A stretch of 64,000 nt of DNA, from the NCBI GenBank assembly GCA_900544115.1, contig UQTW01000012.1:1-64000 (forward strand). The letters are read 5' to 3'. Positions 1 to 12,797 of this stretch are shown piece by piece. The stretch's first letter is position 1. Each line of letters opens with the position of its first letter. The notes under the pieces were generated by a model. The model had not been told where the DNA came from and searched no databases. It saw only the letters and a program-made list of their open reading frames with translations. This DNA is from an uncultured Collinsella sp. GTDB lineage: Bacteria > Actinomycetota > Coriobacteriia > Coriobacteriales > Coriobacteriaceae. A program made the position numbers and the translations under genes.

Positions 1-4895
<4,895 letters not shown>

Positions 4896-4901
4896 CTAGT
4901 T

Positions 4902-4923
4902 CCGCCGTTCTAACGAACGGCGG
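4902..4923 (+). other. Perfect 9-bp hairpin after rpoC
   Basis: Arms 4902-4910 and 4915-4923 are perfect complements around a 4-nt loop (taac), starting 6 bases after the rpoC stop. No T-run follows, so it is more likely a 3'-end stabilising or pause hairpin upstream of the real terminator than a terminator itself. Confidence 0.6.
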
Positions 4924-4968
4924 CGACCTCCGTCGCTGCGCGGCCCCCAGAGCTACAATCTGTCATTC

Positions 4969-5010
4969 AAAAGGCAGGGCATGACCAAAAGGTCAATGCC
5001 CTGCCTTTTT
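4969..5010 (+). terminator. Rho-independent terminator of the rpoBC operon
   Basis: The stem pairs aaggcagggcat-gacc with ggtc-aatgccctgcctt (one bulged base, loop aaaa) and runs into TTTTT. An outer pairing also exists: the region 4938-4956 (around gcggcccccagagc) is complementary to 5021-5039 (around gctctgggggccgc), so the terminator lies inside a larger cruciform-capable palindrome. Confidence 0.85.
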
Positions 5011-5080
5011 CATGCCACCTTGTACGCTCTGGGGGCCGCTCGCTTGCGTATGCTCAACCTGTTGCGTTCCGTTGATCCCT

Positions 5081-5117
5081 TGCCAAAAAAGGGACAGGTT
5101 TATTTTGGTAGGTTTTT
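5081..5117 (+). repeat. Left copy of a 35-bp inverted repeat flanking the sigma/anti-sigma pair
   Basis: This stretch, built on gggacaggtttattttgg, reappears in inverted orientation at 6899-6933 with one substitution and one length change. The two copies enclose the sigma factor and its partner. The core gggacag is also found in decayed repeats near 40300, so it belongs to a dispersed palindrome family. Confidence 0.8.
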
Positions 5118-5129
5118 CCTGCTTGAATT

Positions 5130-5159
5130 TGAAACATTTCGTCCGGTCAGAGCGTATCT
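5130..5159 (+). promoter_or_regulatory. ECF-type promoter, probably autoregulatory
   Basis: TGAAAC at 5130-5135 and CGTATCT at 5153-5159 are separated by 17 bp, the pattern recognised by many extracytoplasmic-function sigma factors. It lies about 45 bp upstream of a gene for such a sigma factor, which suggests autoregulation. The link is inferred from motif and position. Confidence 0.65.
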
Positions 5160-5206
5160 ATGGTGAGGGCCTCATCGAGAACTATTAACGTCACCGGGAG
5201 GTGATT

Positions 5207-5725
5207 ATGGAAGAACAAGCATTTAGACAGGCGGTCGAAGACCACCGGGATGTCGTGTTTCGGATCGCGTTGACGTACCTGCGTGATCGCGCCGACGCCG
5301 ACGATGTCGCTCAAGACGTCTTTCTGAAGTTACTCAAAAGCGATGCGCAATTTGAAAGCTGGGAACATCTTCGTCGATGGCTTATCCGGGTCACGATCAA
5401 TGAATGCAAATCTCTCTTTCGAAAGCCGTGGAGACGCGTGGAGGATATTGAGAACCTGGCCGATTCGCTTTCGATGGCGCAGGACGAGACCAAGGCCGTC
5501 CTGTCGGACGTCATGCGGCTTCCAGAACGATTTCGTATCCCCATCGTGCTCTATTACTATCTGGGCTTCTCGACTTCAGAGATTGCCGAGTTGTTGCACG
5601 TACCAGCCGCGACCGTTCGAACGCGTTTAGCTCGCGGCAGATCGAAACTCAAGTTCATCCTAGAGGAGGGCGACCGTGAAATCCAACCAAATCAAGCAGG
5701 CCTTCGAGTCCGTCCAAGCCGATAG
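5207..5725 (+). CDS. ECF-family RNA polymerase sigma factor
   Basis: A sigma-70 family group 4 protein of 172 aa. Region 2 is near residues 10-75 (FRIALTYLRDRADADDVAQDVFLKLL) and region 4 near 105-155, with the helix-turn-helix GFSTSEIAELLHVPAATVRTRLARGR. The start is ATG 5207, served by GGGAGGTGA at 5196-5204; an in-frame GTG at 5201 falls inside that ribosome-binding site. The 3' end overlaps the next gene by 50 nt, the coupling usual for a sigma factor and its anti-sigma factor. It has its own TGAAAC/CGTATCT promoter. The signal it senses is unknown. Confidence 0.9.
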   Translation: MEEQAFRQAVEDHRDVVFRIALTYLRDRADADDVAQDVFLKLLKSDAQFESWEHLRRWLIRVTINECKSLFRKPWRRVEDIENLADSLSMAQDETKAVLSDVMRLPERFRIPIVLYYYLGFSTSEIAELLHVPAATVRTRLARGRSKLKFILEEGDREIQPNQAGLRVRPSR

Positions 5726-6752
5726 CGATCTTGCTGACCGTGTTCTTTATGCCGCTGCTGGTGAGCCGCTTCGCCGAAAGGGTCACGCGAAGCCTCTGTA
5801 TGTTGCTGTGATCGGATGCCTTGCCGGGGTGTTGGCGACCGGAGGGGTCGCCTACGCCGTTGTCAATTCCAGTTATTTTGCCTCTGCCTGGGGAAACCAT
5901 GGCAACGGAGAGTCCGTTACCTGGACTCAAGGTGGCTCGTCGGGGACTAAATATACCTACACCAGAGAGTTTGGTGATGGTATCGCGCCCCAAAGCTTGG
6001 AGGGTTCAGTACAGAAGGTCAATCTGTCCGTCGAGGGCAACGGCTATACACTCGACATTCATGATATGGCTATCGACCAAAACGGCTGCGGTGCTGTGAC
6101 GTTTACGCTGTCCAATCCAAATGGTGTTAACTACTACAAGCCGGCAGCAGAGACAGGCGAACTTGTTCTCTATGGTGAAGAAGAACAAGGCATCGGTACA
6201 CCCAGCATGAACTTCGGCGAGGAATGGGCTGACACACGCTGCACCATTGATAAGGACACATCAAGCGATACTGTCATTAATGGCACGATGTACTTTGCTT
6301 CTATGGATCGCGAGCGAGGTTTTCAACATGCGGTCACCTGGAATATCTCGTGGACCGAGGGCGAAGGAGAGGATGCGAAGCCGTTCGAGGCATCGACGCC
6401 CGAGTTTAGCGTTGGAGCGTACGTCGATACTAAGGAACTCCGCTCCGATGACTCGCCTCTCGAGATCAGCCCGTTTTCCATCCAGACGCACATCGATGAT
6501 CTGGGCATTGACGCAGTCACGAAGAAGTTGACGGTTACCTACAAGGATGGATCGGAGCAGATTATCGAAGATGACGACGCAGGGGCGTTCAACTTATATT
6601 TTTCTTATACGCGCAATAGCGGAGAGAACATCTGGGTGCCAACGAAGTTGATTGATGTCGACCAAGTGGTCTCAGTAACGCTTGAGGGCACACGCTGCAC
6701 TTCAACAGGGGGCGCCGAAACGTCGGAACCCTTTACCATCGTCTATTCGTAA
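5676..6752 (+). CDS. Membrane anti-sigma factor-like protein (DUF4179-type architecture)
   Basis: 358 aa. The short cytoplasmic N-terminus (about 40 residues, with MKSNQIKQAFESV typical of anti-sigma heads) is followed by one membrane helix (LYVAVIGCLAGVLATGGVAYAVV, residues about 42-64) and a long extracytoplasmic domain rich in aromatic and acidic residues. The GTG start at 5676 has AGGAGGG 8 nt upstream and lies inside the sigma gene. It probably holds the ECF sigma factor at the membrane until the outer domain senses a signal. The family assignment rests on architecture and pairing and was not tested by profile search. Confidence 0.75.
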   Translation: MKSNQIKQAFESVQADSDLADRVLYAAAGEPLRRKGHAKPLYVAVIGCLAGVLATGGVAYAVVNSSYFASAWGNHGNGESVTWTQGGSSGTKYTYTREFGDGIAPQSLEGSVQKVNLSVEGNGYTLDIHDMAIDQNGCGAVTFTLSNPNGVNYYKPAAETGELVLYGEEEQGIGTPSMNFGEEWADTRCTIDKDTSSDTVINGTMYFASMDRERGFQHAVTWNISWTEGEGEDAKPFEASTPEFSVGAYVDTKELRSDDSPLEISPFSIQTHIDDLGIDAVTKKLTVTYKDGSEQIIEDDDAGAFNLYFSYTRNSGENIWVPTKLIDVDQVVSVTLEGTRCTSTGGAETSEPFTIVYS

Positions 6753-6757
6753 GATTT

Positions 6758-6792
6758 GGGGCCGCTTCCTACTAGGGGAGGCGGCCCATTTT
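6758..6792 (+). terminator. Terminator after the sigma/anti-sigma operon
   Basis: Strong GC stem (ggggccgcttcc pairing with ggggaggcggccc) around a short loop, followed by ATTTTGC, starting 5 bases after the anti-sigma stop codon. Confidence 0.8.
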
Positions 6793-6898
6793 GCATTAAA
6801 TGGACGGTTAGACCGAGCGATATACTTCCGAAGACGCCGCCGATTTCCATGCGACAGATGAGAGCAGATCACCGCTGGAGCTCGACGTTTCCGCAGAT

Positions 6899-6933
6899 AA
6901 AACCGACCAAAATAAACCTGTCCCTTTTTGGCA
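6899..6933 (-). repeat. Right copy of the 35-bp inverted repeat flanking the sigma/anti-sigma pair
   Basis: Inverted partner of 5081-5117; see that entry. The two copies are 1.8 kb apart and bound the whole sigma module including its promoter and terminator. Confidence 0.8.
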
Positions 6934-6959
6934 GGTAACGTTGCCCCGACGAGCACGTC

Positions 6960-7098
6960 GGATTCCCGGGCCGGGCGGCACAGGGGTTAAGTTTGTCGCG
7001 AGTTCCGCACGAGCCGGAGGCCACTTAATGTGGCCTCCGTGCGAGCCAGGACTGTAGAGCAGCAAACTTAACCCCTGTGCCGCCCGGCCCGGGAATCC
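6960..7098 (+). repeat. Structured hairpin element, copy 1
   Basis: Arms 6960-6995 and 7063-7098 are perfect 36-bp reverse complements. The 67-nt centre holds an inner stem (7015-7024 with 7030-7039, loop TTAAT), cgca/tgcg pairing outside it, and a conserved right part GGACTGTAGAGCAG. The centre is almost identical to that of the element at 24227-24377, where the outer arms are a different but again perfectly paired sequence, and the inner stem differs by compensating changes. It lies between the anti-sigma terminator and the rpsL promoter. Whether it acts as RNA or as DNA hairpin is unknown. Confidence 0.85.
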
Positions 7099-7182
7099 GC
7101 CCCCGCGCACAGGAGGGGATTCCTTTTGTGTAGGCTTTGCGGAAATGTGCCAATTTTGGGATACGCCCGGCGGCGTGGTCTG

Positions 7183-7211
7183 TTGACGGCACAGCTAACG
7201 CCACGTATCCT
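7183..7211 (+). promoter_or_regulatory. Probable sigma-70-type promoter of the str operon
   Basis: TTGACG at 7183-7188 and TATCCT at 7206-7211 are 17 bp apart, about 95 bp upstream of rpsL. Just upstream, 7159-7169 (ggatacgcccg) matches the start of a motif also found before rplC and rplB. Confidence 0.65.
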
Positions 7212-7304
7212 ATCGAACTGCGTGTTTCGTAGGGGGATGCTGACCCCTCGATTCAAGCCGTTGCACTTTACAGAAAGCTGGAATCATTCGAGAAGGAGTA
7301 CGCT

Positions 7305-7682
7305 TTGCCTACTATTAACCAGCTGGTTCGCCAGGGCCGTCGTTCCGTGCCCAAGAAGTCCAAGAACGCTGCTCTGCAGCACAACTCCCAGAAGCGCGGC
7401 GTGTGCACCCGCGTCTTCACCACGAGCCCCAAGAAGCCGAACTCGGCTCTTCGTAAGGTTGCCCGTGTTCGCCTTGTCAACGGCATCGAAGTTACTGCTT
7501 ACATCCCGGGTGAGGGCCACAACCTGCAGGAGCACTCCATCGTGCTCGTCCGCGGCGGTCGTGTCCGTGACCTCCCTGGTGTCCGTTATCACGTCATCCG
7601 TGGCGCCTACGACGCTGCTCCGGTCCAGAACCGTATGCAGGCCCGTTCCAAGTACGGTGCTAAGCGCCCCAAGGCCAAATAA
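7305..7682 (+). CDS. rpsL: 30S ribosomal protein S12
   Basis: 125 aa, the decoding-centre protein of the small subunit and site of streptomycin-resistance mutations in other bacteria. The conserved TTSPKKPNSALRK-type segment (here TTSPKKPNSALRKVARV) and PGEGHNLQEHS loop are intact. The start is TTG 7305, preceded by AAGGAG. It is the first gene of the str operon (rpsL-rpsG-fusA-rpsJ). Confidence 0.98.
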   Translation: MPTINQLVRQGRRSVPKKSKNAALQHNSQKRGVCTRVFTTSPKKPNSALRKVARVRLVNGIEVTAYIPGEGHNLQEHSIVLVRGGRVRDLPGVRYHVIRGAYDAAPVQNRMQARSKYGAKRPKAK

Positions 7683-7756
7683 GCCAGATAACGTTTTGAT
7701 ACTTTCGCCGTGTGCCGTCTTGAGCGCCGCACGGTAGACACTTAAGGAGATTTCAC

Positions 7757-8230
7757 ATGCCGCGTCGTGCAGCAGCTAATCGTCGTGAGGTTCAGCCTGA
7801 CGCCGTTTACAACAACCGCCTGGTGACTCAGCTCATCAACAAGGTCCTTCTTGACGGCAAGAAGGCCACCGCTGAGCGCATCGTTTACACCGCTTTCGAG
7901 ATCGTTGCCGAGAAGTCCGAGGGTGGCGACGCTCTCGCTACCTTCAAGAAGGCTATGGACAACGTCAAGCCCACGCTCGAGGTTAAGCCCAAGCGTGTCG
8001 GCGGCGCTACCTATCAGGTCCCGATGGAGGTCAACTCCCGTCGTTCCACCGCTCTGGGTATCCGCTGGATCGTCAACTTCTCCCGCGCTCGCAAGGAGAA
8101 GACCATGGCCGAGCGTCTCGCCAACGAGATCCTCGACGCCTCCAACGGCCTGGGCGCTTCCGTCAAGAAGCGTGAGGACGTCTTCAAGATGGCCGAGGCC
8201 AACCGCGCGTTCTCTCACTATCGTTGGTAA
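7757..8230 (+). CDS. rpsG: 30S ribosomal protein S7
   Basis: 157 aa, the usual length. It binds the 3' major domain of 16S rRNA and nucleates head assembly. Recognisable segments are MPRRAAANRREV at the N-terminus and LVTQLINKVLLDGKK. The ATG is preceded by AAGGAG. It lies between rpsL and fusA, where in other bacteria S7 represses the str operon; the 74-nt rpsL-rpsG gap could hold such a site, but I did not find a clear match. Confidence 0.98.
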   Translation: MPRRAAANRREVQPDAVYNNRLVTQLINKVLLDGKKATAERIVYTAFEIVAEKSEGGDALATFKKAMDNVKPTLEVKPKRVGGATYQVPMEVNSRRSTALGIRWIVNFSRARKEKTMAERLANEILDASNGLGASVKKREDVFKMAEANRAFSHYRW

Positions 8231-8249
8231 GTTAAGGTAAGGAACTAAC

Positions 8250-10349
8250 ATGGCTAAGCCTAAGTACAAGCTTTCCGATACCCGTAACATCGGCATCATG
8301 GCCCACATCGATGCCGGTAAGACCACCACGACCGAGCGTATTCTTTACTACACCGGTAAGACCCACAAGATCGGTGAGGTCCATGAGGGCGCTGCCACCA
8401 TGGACTGGATGGTTCAGGAGCAGGAGCGCGGCGTAACCATTACCTCCGCTGCTACCACCTGCTTCTGGAACAAGGACGGCAAGGACTACCGCATCCAGAT
8501 CATCGACACCCCGGGCCACGTTGACTTCACCGCCGAGGTCGAGCGCTGCCTGCGCGTCCTCGATGGCGCTGTCGCCGTCTTCGACGCCGTTGCCGGCGTT
8601 CAGCCCCAGTCTGAGACCGTTTGGCGTCAGGCTTCTACCTTCAACGTTCCCCGCATCGCCTTCATCAACAAGTATGACCGCGTGGGCGCTGACTTCTTCA
8701 ACGCTATCGAGACCATGAAGGATCGTCTCGACGCTAACGCCGTGGCCGCTCAGGTCCCGATGGGCGCCGAGGACAACTTCTGGGGCGTCATCGACCTGGT
8801 CACCATGACTGCATGGGACTTCAAGGCCGACGAGAAGGGCATGACCTACCCCGAGCCGATGGACGAGATCCCGGCTGAGTTCGCCGACATCGCTGCCACC
8901 AAGCGCGAGGAGCTCCTCGACGCTGCTGCCAGCTTTGACGACGAGCTCATGGAGAAGATCCTCATGGAGGAGGACTTCACCGTCGAGGAGCTCAAGGCTG
9001 CTCTGCGTAAGGGCGTTCTGGCCAACGAGCTCAACCTCGTCTTCGTGGGCTCCGCCTACAAGAACAAGGGCGTCCAGGAGCTGCTCGACGCTGTCGTCGA
9101 CTACCTGCCCAGCCCGCTCGACGTTGAGGCCGTCACCGGTACCGATCCGGACACCGGCGAGGAGATCCAGCGTCATCCTTCCTTCGACGAGCCCTTCTCC
9201 GGCCTGGTCTTCAAGATCATGACCGACCCGTTCGTCGGTAAGCTCACCTATGTCCGCGTTTACTCCGGCCGCGCCGAGTCCGGCTCCTACGTTGTCAACG
9301 CTTCCAACGGTCAGCGCGAGCGCCTCGGCCGCATCCTCGAGATGAACGCCGCCGAGCGTATCGACCGTGACGACGCTGCCGCCGGCGACATCGTCGCTTG
9401 CGTCGGATTCAAGAACTCCACCACCGGTGACACCCTGTGCGCCGAGGGCAAGGAGATCGTCCTCGAGAAGATCGAGTTCGCTAAGCCCGTTATCGACGTT
9501 GCCATCGAGCCCAAGACCAAGGCCGAGCAGGACAAGATGTCCCTGGCTCTGACCAAGCTCGCCGAGGAGGACCCGACCTTCCAGGTGTCCACCAACCACG
9601 AGACCGGCCAGACCATCATCGCCGGCATGGGCGAGCTGCACCTCGAGATCATCGTCGACCGTCTGCTCCGCGAGTTCAAAGTTGACGCTAACGTTGGTAA
9701 GCCCCAGGTTGCCTACCGCGAGACCGCTGGTCACGACGTCGAGAAGGCTGAGGGCAAGTTCGTCCGTCAGTCCGGCGGTCGCGGTCAGTACGGCCACGCC
9801 GTCATCAAGCTCGAGAAGATGGAGGAGGGCTTCGGCTACGAGTTCGTCAACGCTATCGTCGGCGGCGTCGTGCCCAAGGAGTACATCCCGTCCATCGACA
9901 AGGGCATCCAGGAGGCCCTGAACACCGGTGTTATCGCCGGCTTCCCGGTCCTCGACGTCAAGGTCACCCTGTTCGACGGTTCTTACCACGAGGTCGACTC
10001 CTCCGAGGCCGCCTTCAAGATCGCCGGTTCCATGGCTATCAAGGACGCCCTCAAGAAGTCCGATCCGCAGCTGCTCGAGCCGATTATGGCTGTCGAGGTC
10101 GAGACCCCCGAGCAGTACATGGGCGACGTTATGGGCAACCTCTCCGGTCGCCGCGGCAAGATCGAGGGCATGGAGGATCGCAAGAACAGCAAGCTCATCC
10201 GTGCCAAGGTGCCGCTGGGCGAGATGTTCGGTTACGCTACCGACCTTCGCTCCCAGACCCAGGGCCGTGCATCCTACACGATGCAGTTCGACTCTTATGA
10301 GCCCGCGCCCAAGTCCATCGTGGACGAGGTCATGAGCAAGAACGCCTAA
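8250..10349 (+). CDS. fusA: Elongation factor G
   Basis: 699 aa ribosomal translocase GTPase. The G1 P-loop AHIDAGKTTTTE is near residue 20, the effector loop RGVTITSAATT near 62, G3 DTPGHVDFT near 87 and G4 NKYD near 141. G4 has tyrosine where most bacteria have Met or Leu (NKMD/NKLD). Domains II-V follow in normal order. AAGGA precedes the ATG. tuf, which often follows fusA, is absent: rpsJ comes next, 60 bp downstream. Confidence 0.98.
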   Translation: MAKPKYKLSDTRNIGIMAHIDAGKTTTTERILYYTGKTHKIGEVHEGAATMDWMVQEQERGVTITSAATTCFWNKDGKDYRIQIIDTPGHVDFTAEVERCLRVLDGAVAVFDAVAGVQPQSETVWRQASTFNVPRIAFINKYDRVGADFFNAIETMKDRLDANAVAAQVPMGAEDNFWGVIDLVTMTAWDFKADEKGMTYPEPMDEIPAEFADIAATKREELLDAAASFDDELMEKILMEEDFTVEELKAALRKGVLANELNLVFVGSAYKNKGVQELLDAVVDYLPSPLDVEAVTGTDPDTGEEIQRHPSFDEPFSGLVFKIMTDPFVGKLTYVRVYSGRAESGSYVVNASNGQRERLGRILEMNAAERIDRDDAAAGDIVACVGFKNSTTGDTLCAEGKEIVLEKIEFAKPVIDVAIEPKTKAEQDKMSLALTKLAEEDPTFQVSTNHETGQTIIAGMGELHLEIIVDRLLREFKVDANVGKPQVAYRETAGHDVEKAEGKFVRQSGGRGQYGHAVIKLEKMEEGFGYEFVNAIVGGVVPKEYIPSIDKGIQEALNTGVIAGFPVLDVKVTLFDGSYHEVDSSEAAFKIAGSMAIKDALKKSDPQLLEPIMAVEVETPEQYMGDVMGNLSGRRGKIEGMEDRKNSKLIRAKVPLGEMFGYATDLRSQTQGRASYTMQFDSYEPAPKSIVDEVMSKNA

Positions 10350-10409
10350 GTTCGAGCTCCCTGTTACGTAATCCGCGAGAGCATCTCTCGCACTCTTTGG
10401 AGGTTTAAG

Positions 10410-10718
10410 TTGGCTACCCAGAAGATCCGCATTCGCCTCAAGGGCTATGATCACGAGGTCGTCGATCAGTCCGCGAAGCTCATCGTCGAGACCGCTCAGA
10501 AGACCGGCGCTCGCGTTTCCGGTCCTGTCCCCCTGCCCACCGAGCGCAACCTGTACACGGTTATCCGCTCGCCGCACGTGAACAAGGACTCCCGTGAGCA
10601 GTTCGAGATGCGCACCCACAAGCGCCTCATCGACATCCTCGACCCCACCTCGGGCACCGTTGATTCGCTTATGCGTCTCGACCTCCCCGCTGGCGTCGAC
10701 ATCGACATCAAGCTCTAA
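10410..10718 (+). CDS. rpsJ: 30S ribosomal protein S10 (NusE)
   Basis: 102 aa, typical length. RIRLKGYDHEVVDQSAKLIV and the loop GPVPLPTERNLYTVIRSPHVNK are diagnostic. The start is TTG 10410 with GGAGG upstream. It normally opens the S10 operon immediately before rplC. Here it ends the str operon, is followed by a strong terminator, and rplC lies 13.9 kb further on. Confidence 0.98.
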   Translation: MATQKIRIRLKGYDHEVVDQSAKLIVETAQKTGARVSGPVPLPTERNLYTVIRSPHVNKDSREQFEMRTHKRLIDILDPTSGTVDSLMRLDLPAGVDIDIKL

Positions 10719-10738
10719 GCGATATCGCTCATAGCTTA

Positions 10739-10778
10739 AAGGGCCCCGCTGCCGCTACGGTAGCGGGGCCCTTTTGTT
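10739..10778 (+). terminator. Strong terminator after rpsJ
   Basis: aagggccccgct (10739-10750) pairs with agcggggccctt (10761-10772), with a further short stem in the loop, followed by TTGTTTT. It closes the str operon and may also serve the convergent birA gene. Confidence 0.9.
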
Positions 10779-10834
10779 TTGCATGATGGGTTTGGATCGC
10801 CGGGTAAGGCTGCCGAGCGGCTGGCTGTGGCGAC

Positions 10835-11611
10835 CTACTCACTCAAGGGGCGCAATGACGCTTCCTCAAAATGGAAGGATCGCAAGCCGTCTTCTGTTTC
10901 GATGCACGCACGACCAAAGCCATCGACCGTTTTAAAGATGCCTCGCGCCAGCTCGTCACCGGCAGGGGAGCGGGCGATAACGTGCTTTCCAATCCAATTG
11001 AGGTGAGCGACATATTCGCCGTGGACGGGCGCGAGCGGTCCGGTGTTTTCTTCCATGGCGTTGAGGCGTTCTGCCCAGGCATCTATAGCGTCTATAACTG
11101 CGTGATAGACCTCATCGAGGAGCATGTCGACAGCTGGAACGTTCTCGTTAAGGTTCGAGAGACCGATTGCCGGCAGGCCGCCATCGGGCACCTCTTGGGG
11201 CGCATAGTTCACATTGACACCAATGCCACAGACGGCGAAAGGTTTGCCTTCGTTATCGCGTGCGGCCTCGACCAGAATGCCGCCGAGTTTGCGTCCACGC
11301 GCGACCAGGTCGTTGGGCCATTTGAGGCCAATCTCGTTTGCAAGACCCTGTTTTTCGAGCGCCTCGAGCACCGCTAGGCCGCTGACGGCAGCAAGACCAG
11401 AGTACTTCGCAGGATTAACGCATGGACGCAGGACAATCGAAAGCAATAGGTTGCCGGCGGTTGAATCCCACTTGTGGCCGCGCCGGCCGCGTCCTGCTGT
11501 CTGAGCCCGGGCGGCAAGTCCTGTGCCGTGCGGCGCTCCCTGTTTTCCTGCTTCGAGCAGGTCATCGTTGGTCGATCCGGTTACGTCGACTATCGTTAAT
11601 TTGGCATCCAT
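10835..11611 (-). CDS. birA: Biotin-[acetyl-CoA-carboxylase] ligase (biotin protein ligase)
   Basis: 258 aa from the ATG at 11611 (AAGGAGG upstream; an upstream in-frame start would add 29 residues with no family similarity). It attaches biotin to the carrier protein AccB encoded 6 kb away. The biotin/ATP-binding segment GRGRRGHKWDS is at residues 40-50 and KWPNDL near 94. There is no N-terminal DNA-binding domain, so this is a monofunctional ligase rather than a biotin repressor. It is transcribed divergently from the fatty-acid operon and shares its control region. Confidence 0.93.
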   Translation of the reverse strand: MDAKLTIVDVTGSTNDDLLEAGKQGAPHGTGLAARAQTAGRGRRGHKWDSTAGNLLLSIVLRPCVNPAKYSGLAAVSGLAVLEALEKQGLANEIGLKWPNDLVARGRKLGGILVEAARDNEGKPFAVCGIGVNVNYAPQEVPDGGLPAIGLSNLNENVPAVDMLLDEVYHAVIDAIDAWAERLNAMEENTGPLAPVHGEYVAHLNWIGKHVIARSPAGDELARGIFKTVDGFGRACIETEDGLRSFHFEEASLRPLSE

Positions 11612-11703
11612 AACGGCTGCTACCTCCTTAATGAATAAGTGAATAACGCAATGGTGTCGAGAGAGACACAATGTGAAGCCTTTGTCGCATTTGGACAATT
11701 TAA

Positions 11704-11767
11704 TGTTAACACGTTAACAACGACTGAAATGCGCTATCCTCTCTTGGTCGATGTAAACACGTCAACA
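11704..11767 (+). promoter_or_regulatory. Two palindromic operator candidates at the fab operon promoter
   Basis: TGTTAACACGTTAACA at 11704-11719 and TGTAAACACGTCAACA at 11752-11767 are 16-bp palindromes with the same ACNCGT-type centre, 48 bp apart. A -10-like TATCCT lies at 11735-11740 between them, and TTAACA within the first copy is a possible -35 at a short 15-bp spacing. Binding of a repressor at both would cover the promoter. The sequence does not look like FapR or FabT sites, and no regulator gene lies nearby. Confidence 0.65.
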
Positions 11768-11785
11768 ACTCAAAGGAGGTTAGTG

Positions 11786-12745
11786 ATGGGTTTCACGATT
11801 CTTGGAACAGGCTCGGCGCTTCCTAAGCGCAGTGTTTCCAATGACGAGCTGTCCGAGTTCCTCGATACCTCGGATGAGTGGATTTTTACCCGCACAGGTA
11901 TTAAGAGTCGCCACGTCTGCACCACCGAGTCACTTGACGACCTTGCCGTAGCGGCGAGCGAGCGGGCACTTCAGGTGTCCGGAATCGACGCGAGCCAGTT
12001 GGATCTGATCGTCTGCTCGACGACGACGGGTGACCACCTTGTTCCCGCCGAGGCGTGTGCCGTTGCTGAGCGACTGGGCGCGACGTGCCCTGCCTTCGAT
12101 GTCTCGGCTGCCTGCGCCGGCTTCGTATTTGCGCTCGATGTTGCCGAGGGCTATATCGCCCGAGGACGAGCCAAGCATGTGCTTGTCGTTGCCGCCGAGC
12201 AGATGACGCGCGCGCTCGACTGGACCGACCGCGCCACCTGTGTGCTCTTTGGCGATGGGGCAGGCGCCGCGGTGATTGAGGCTGGGGGAGACAGCCCCCT
12301 TGCCGTTGAGCTTTCGACGGCGCCCGACGTCGAGACGTTGTGCGTTCCCGGTCTGGTCGGCACCTCGCCGTTTAAGGCCTCCGCAGATAGCGAGAGCGTG
12401 CTGTCCATGAATGGCCGCCGCGTGTTCAAGTTCGGCGTCAACGCGATTTGCGACACGGTCCATAAGCTTGCGAGCGATACGGGCATTTCGGTCGAGGACA
12501 TCGACCATTTTGTATTCCATCAGGCTAACGAACGAATCCTGAGTCAGGCGGTCAAGCGCCTCGGTGTGCCAGACAAGCGCGTGGTTCGAACGCTGCGCGA
12601 GACCGGCAACATTTCGAGCGCATGCATTCCGCTTGCCCTCGACCGGCTGGCAAACGCCGGTGCACTTCACACGGGCGACACCATCGCCCTCGTTGGATTT
12701 GGCGCCGGTCTGGATATAGGTGGCTATCTACTTCGTTGGAAGTAG
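11786..12745 (+). CDS. fabH: 3-oxoacyl-ACP synthase III (KAS III)
   Basis: 319 aa. It starts fatty-acid chains by condensing acyl-CoA with malonyl-ACP. The active-site Cys110 lies in VSAACAGF; the His and Asn partners are in HFVFHQANERIL and TGNISSACIP. The start is ATG 11786 with a perfect AAAGGAGGT at 11772-11780; a longer in-frame reading begins inside the operator region and is rejected. It is the first gene of the fab/acc operon and the only KAS III seen here. Confidence 0.96.
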   Translation: MGFTILGTGSALPKRSVSNDELSEFLDTSDEWIFTRTGIKSRHVCTTESLDDLAVAASERALQVSGIDASQLDLIVCSTTTGDHLVPAEACAVAERLGATCPAFDVSAACAGFVFALDVAEGYIARGRAKHVLVVAAEQMTRALDWTDRATCVLFGDGAGAAVIEAGGDSPLAVELSTAPDVETLCVPGLVGTSPFKASADSESVLSMNGRRVFKFGVNAICDTVHKLASDTGISVEDIDHFVFHQANERILSQAVKRLGVPDKRVVRTLRETGNISSACIPLALDRLANAGALHTGDTIALVGFGAGLDIGGYLLRWK

Positions 12746-12797
12746 TCGCACATAGGAAATAAAAACGCCCCTAGGGCACAAACAAAGGAGAACTACC

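Noticed and set aside
4981..5166. 61-codon frame after rpoC
   Set aside because: It starts inside the rpoC terminator stem and crosses the flanking repeat; no protein features.
10350..10409. tuf gene expected between fusA and rpsJ
   Set aside because: Only 60 bp separate the genes; tuf must be elsewhere.
8232..10619. 795-codon open frame on the minus strand over fusA
   Set aside because: It is the antisense shadow of a highly expressed gene with skewed codon use; the plus strand encodes EF-G with all motifs.
11704..11767. BirA operator
   Set aside because: The BirA here has no DNA-binding domain, and the palindrome is unlike the biotin operator, so another regulator is needed.
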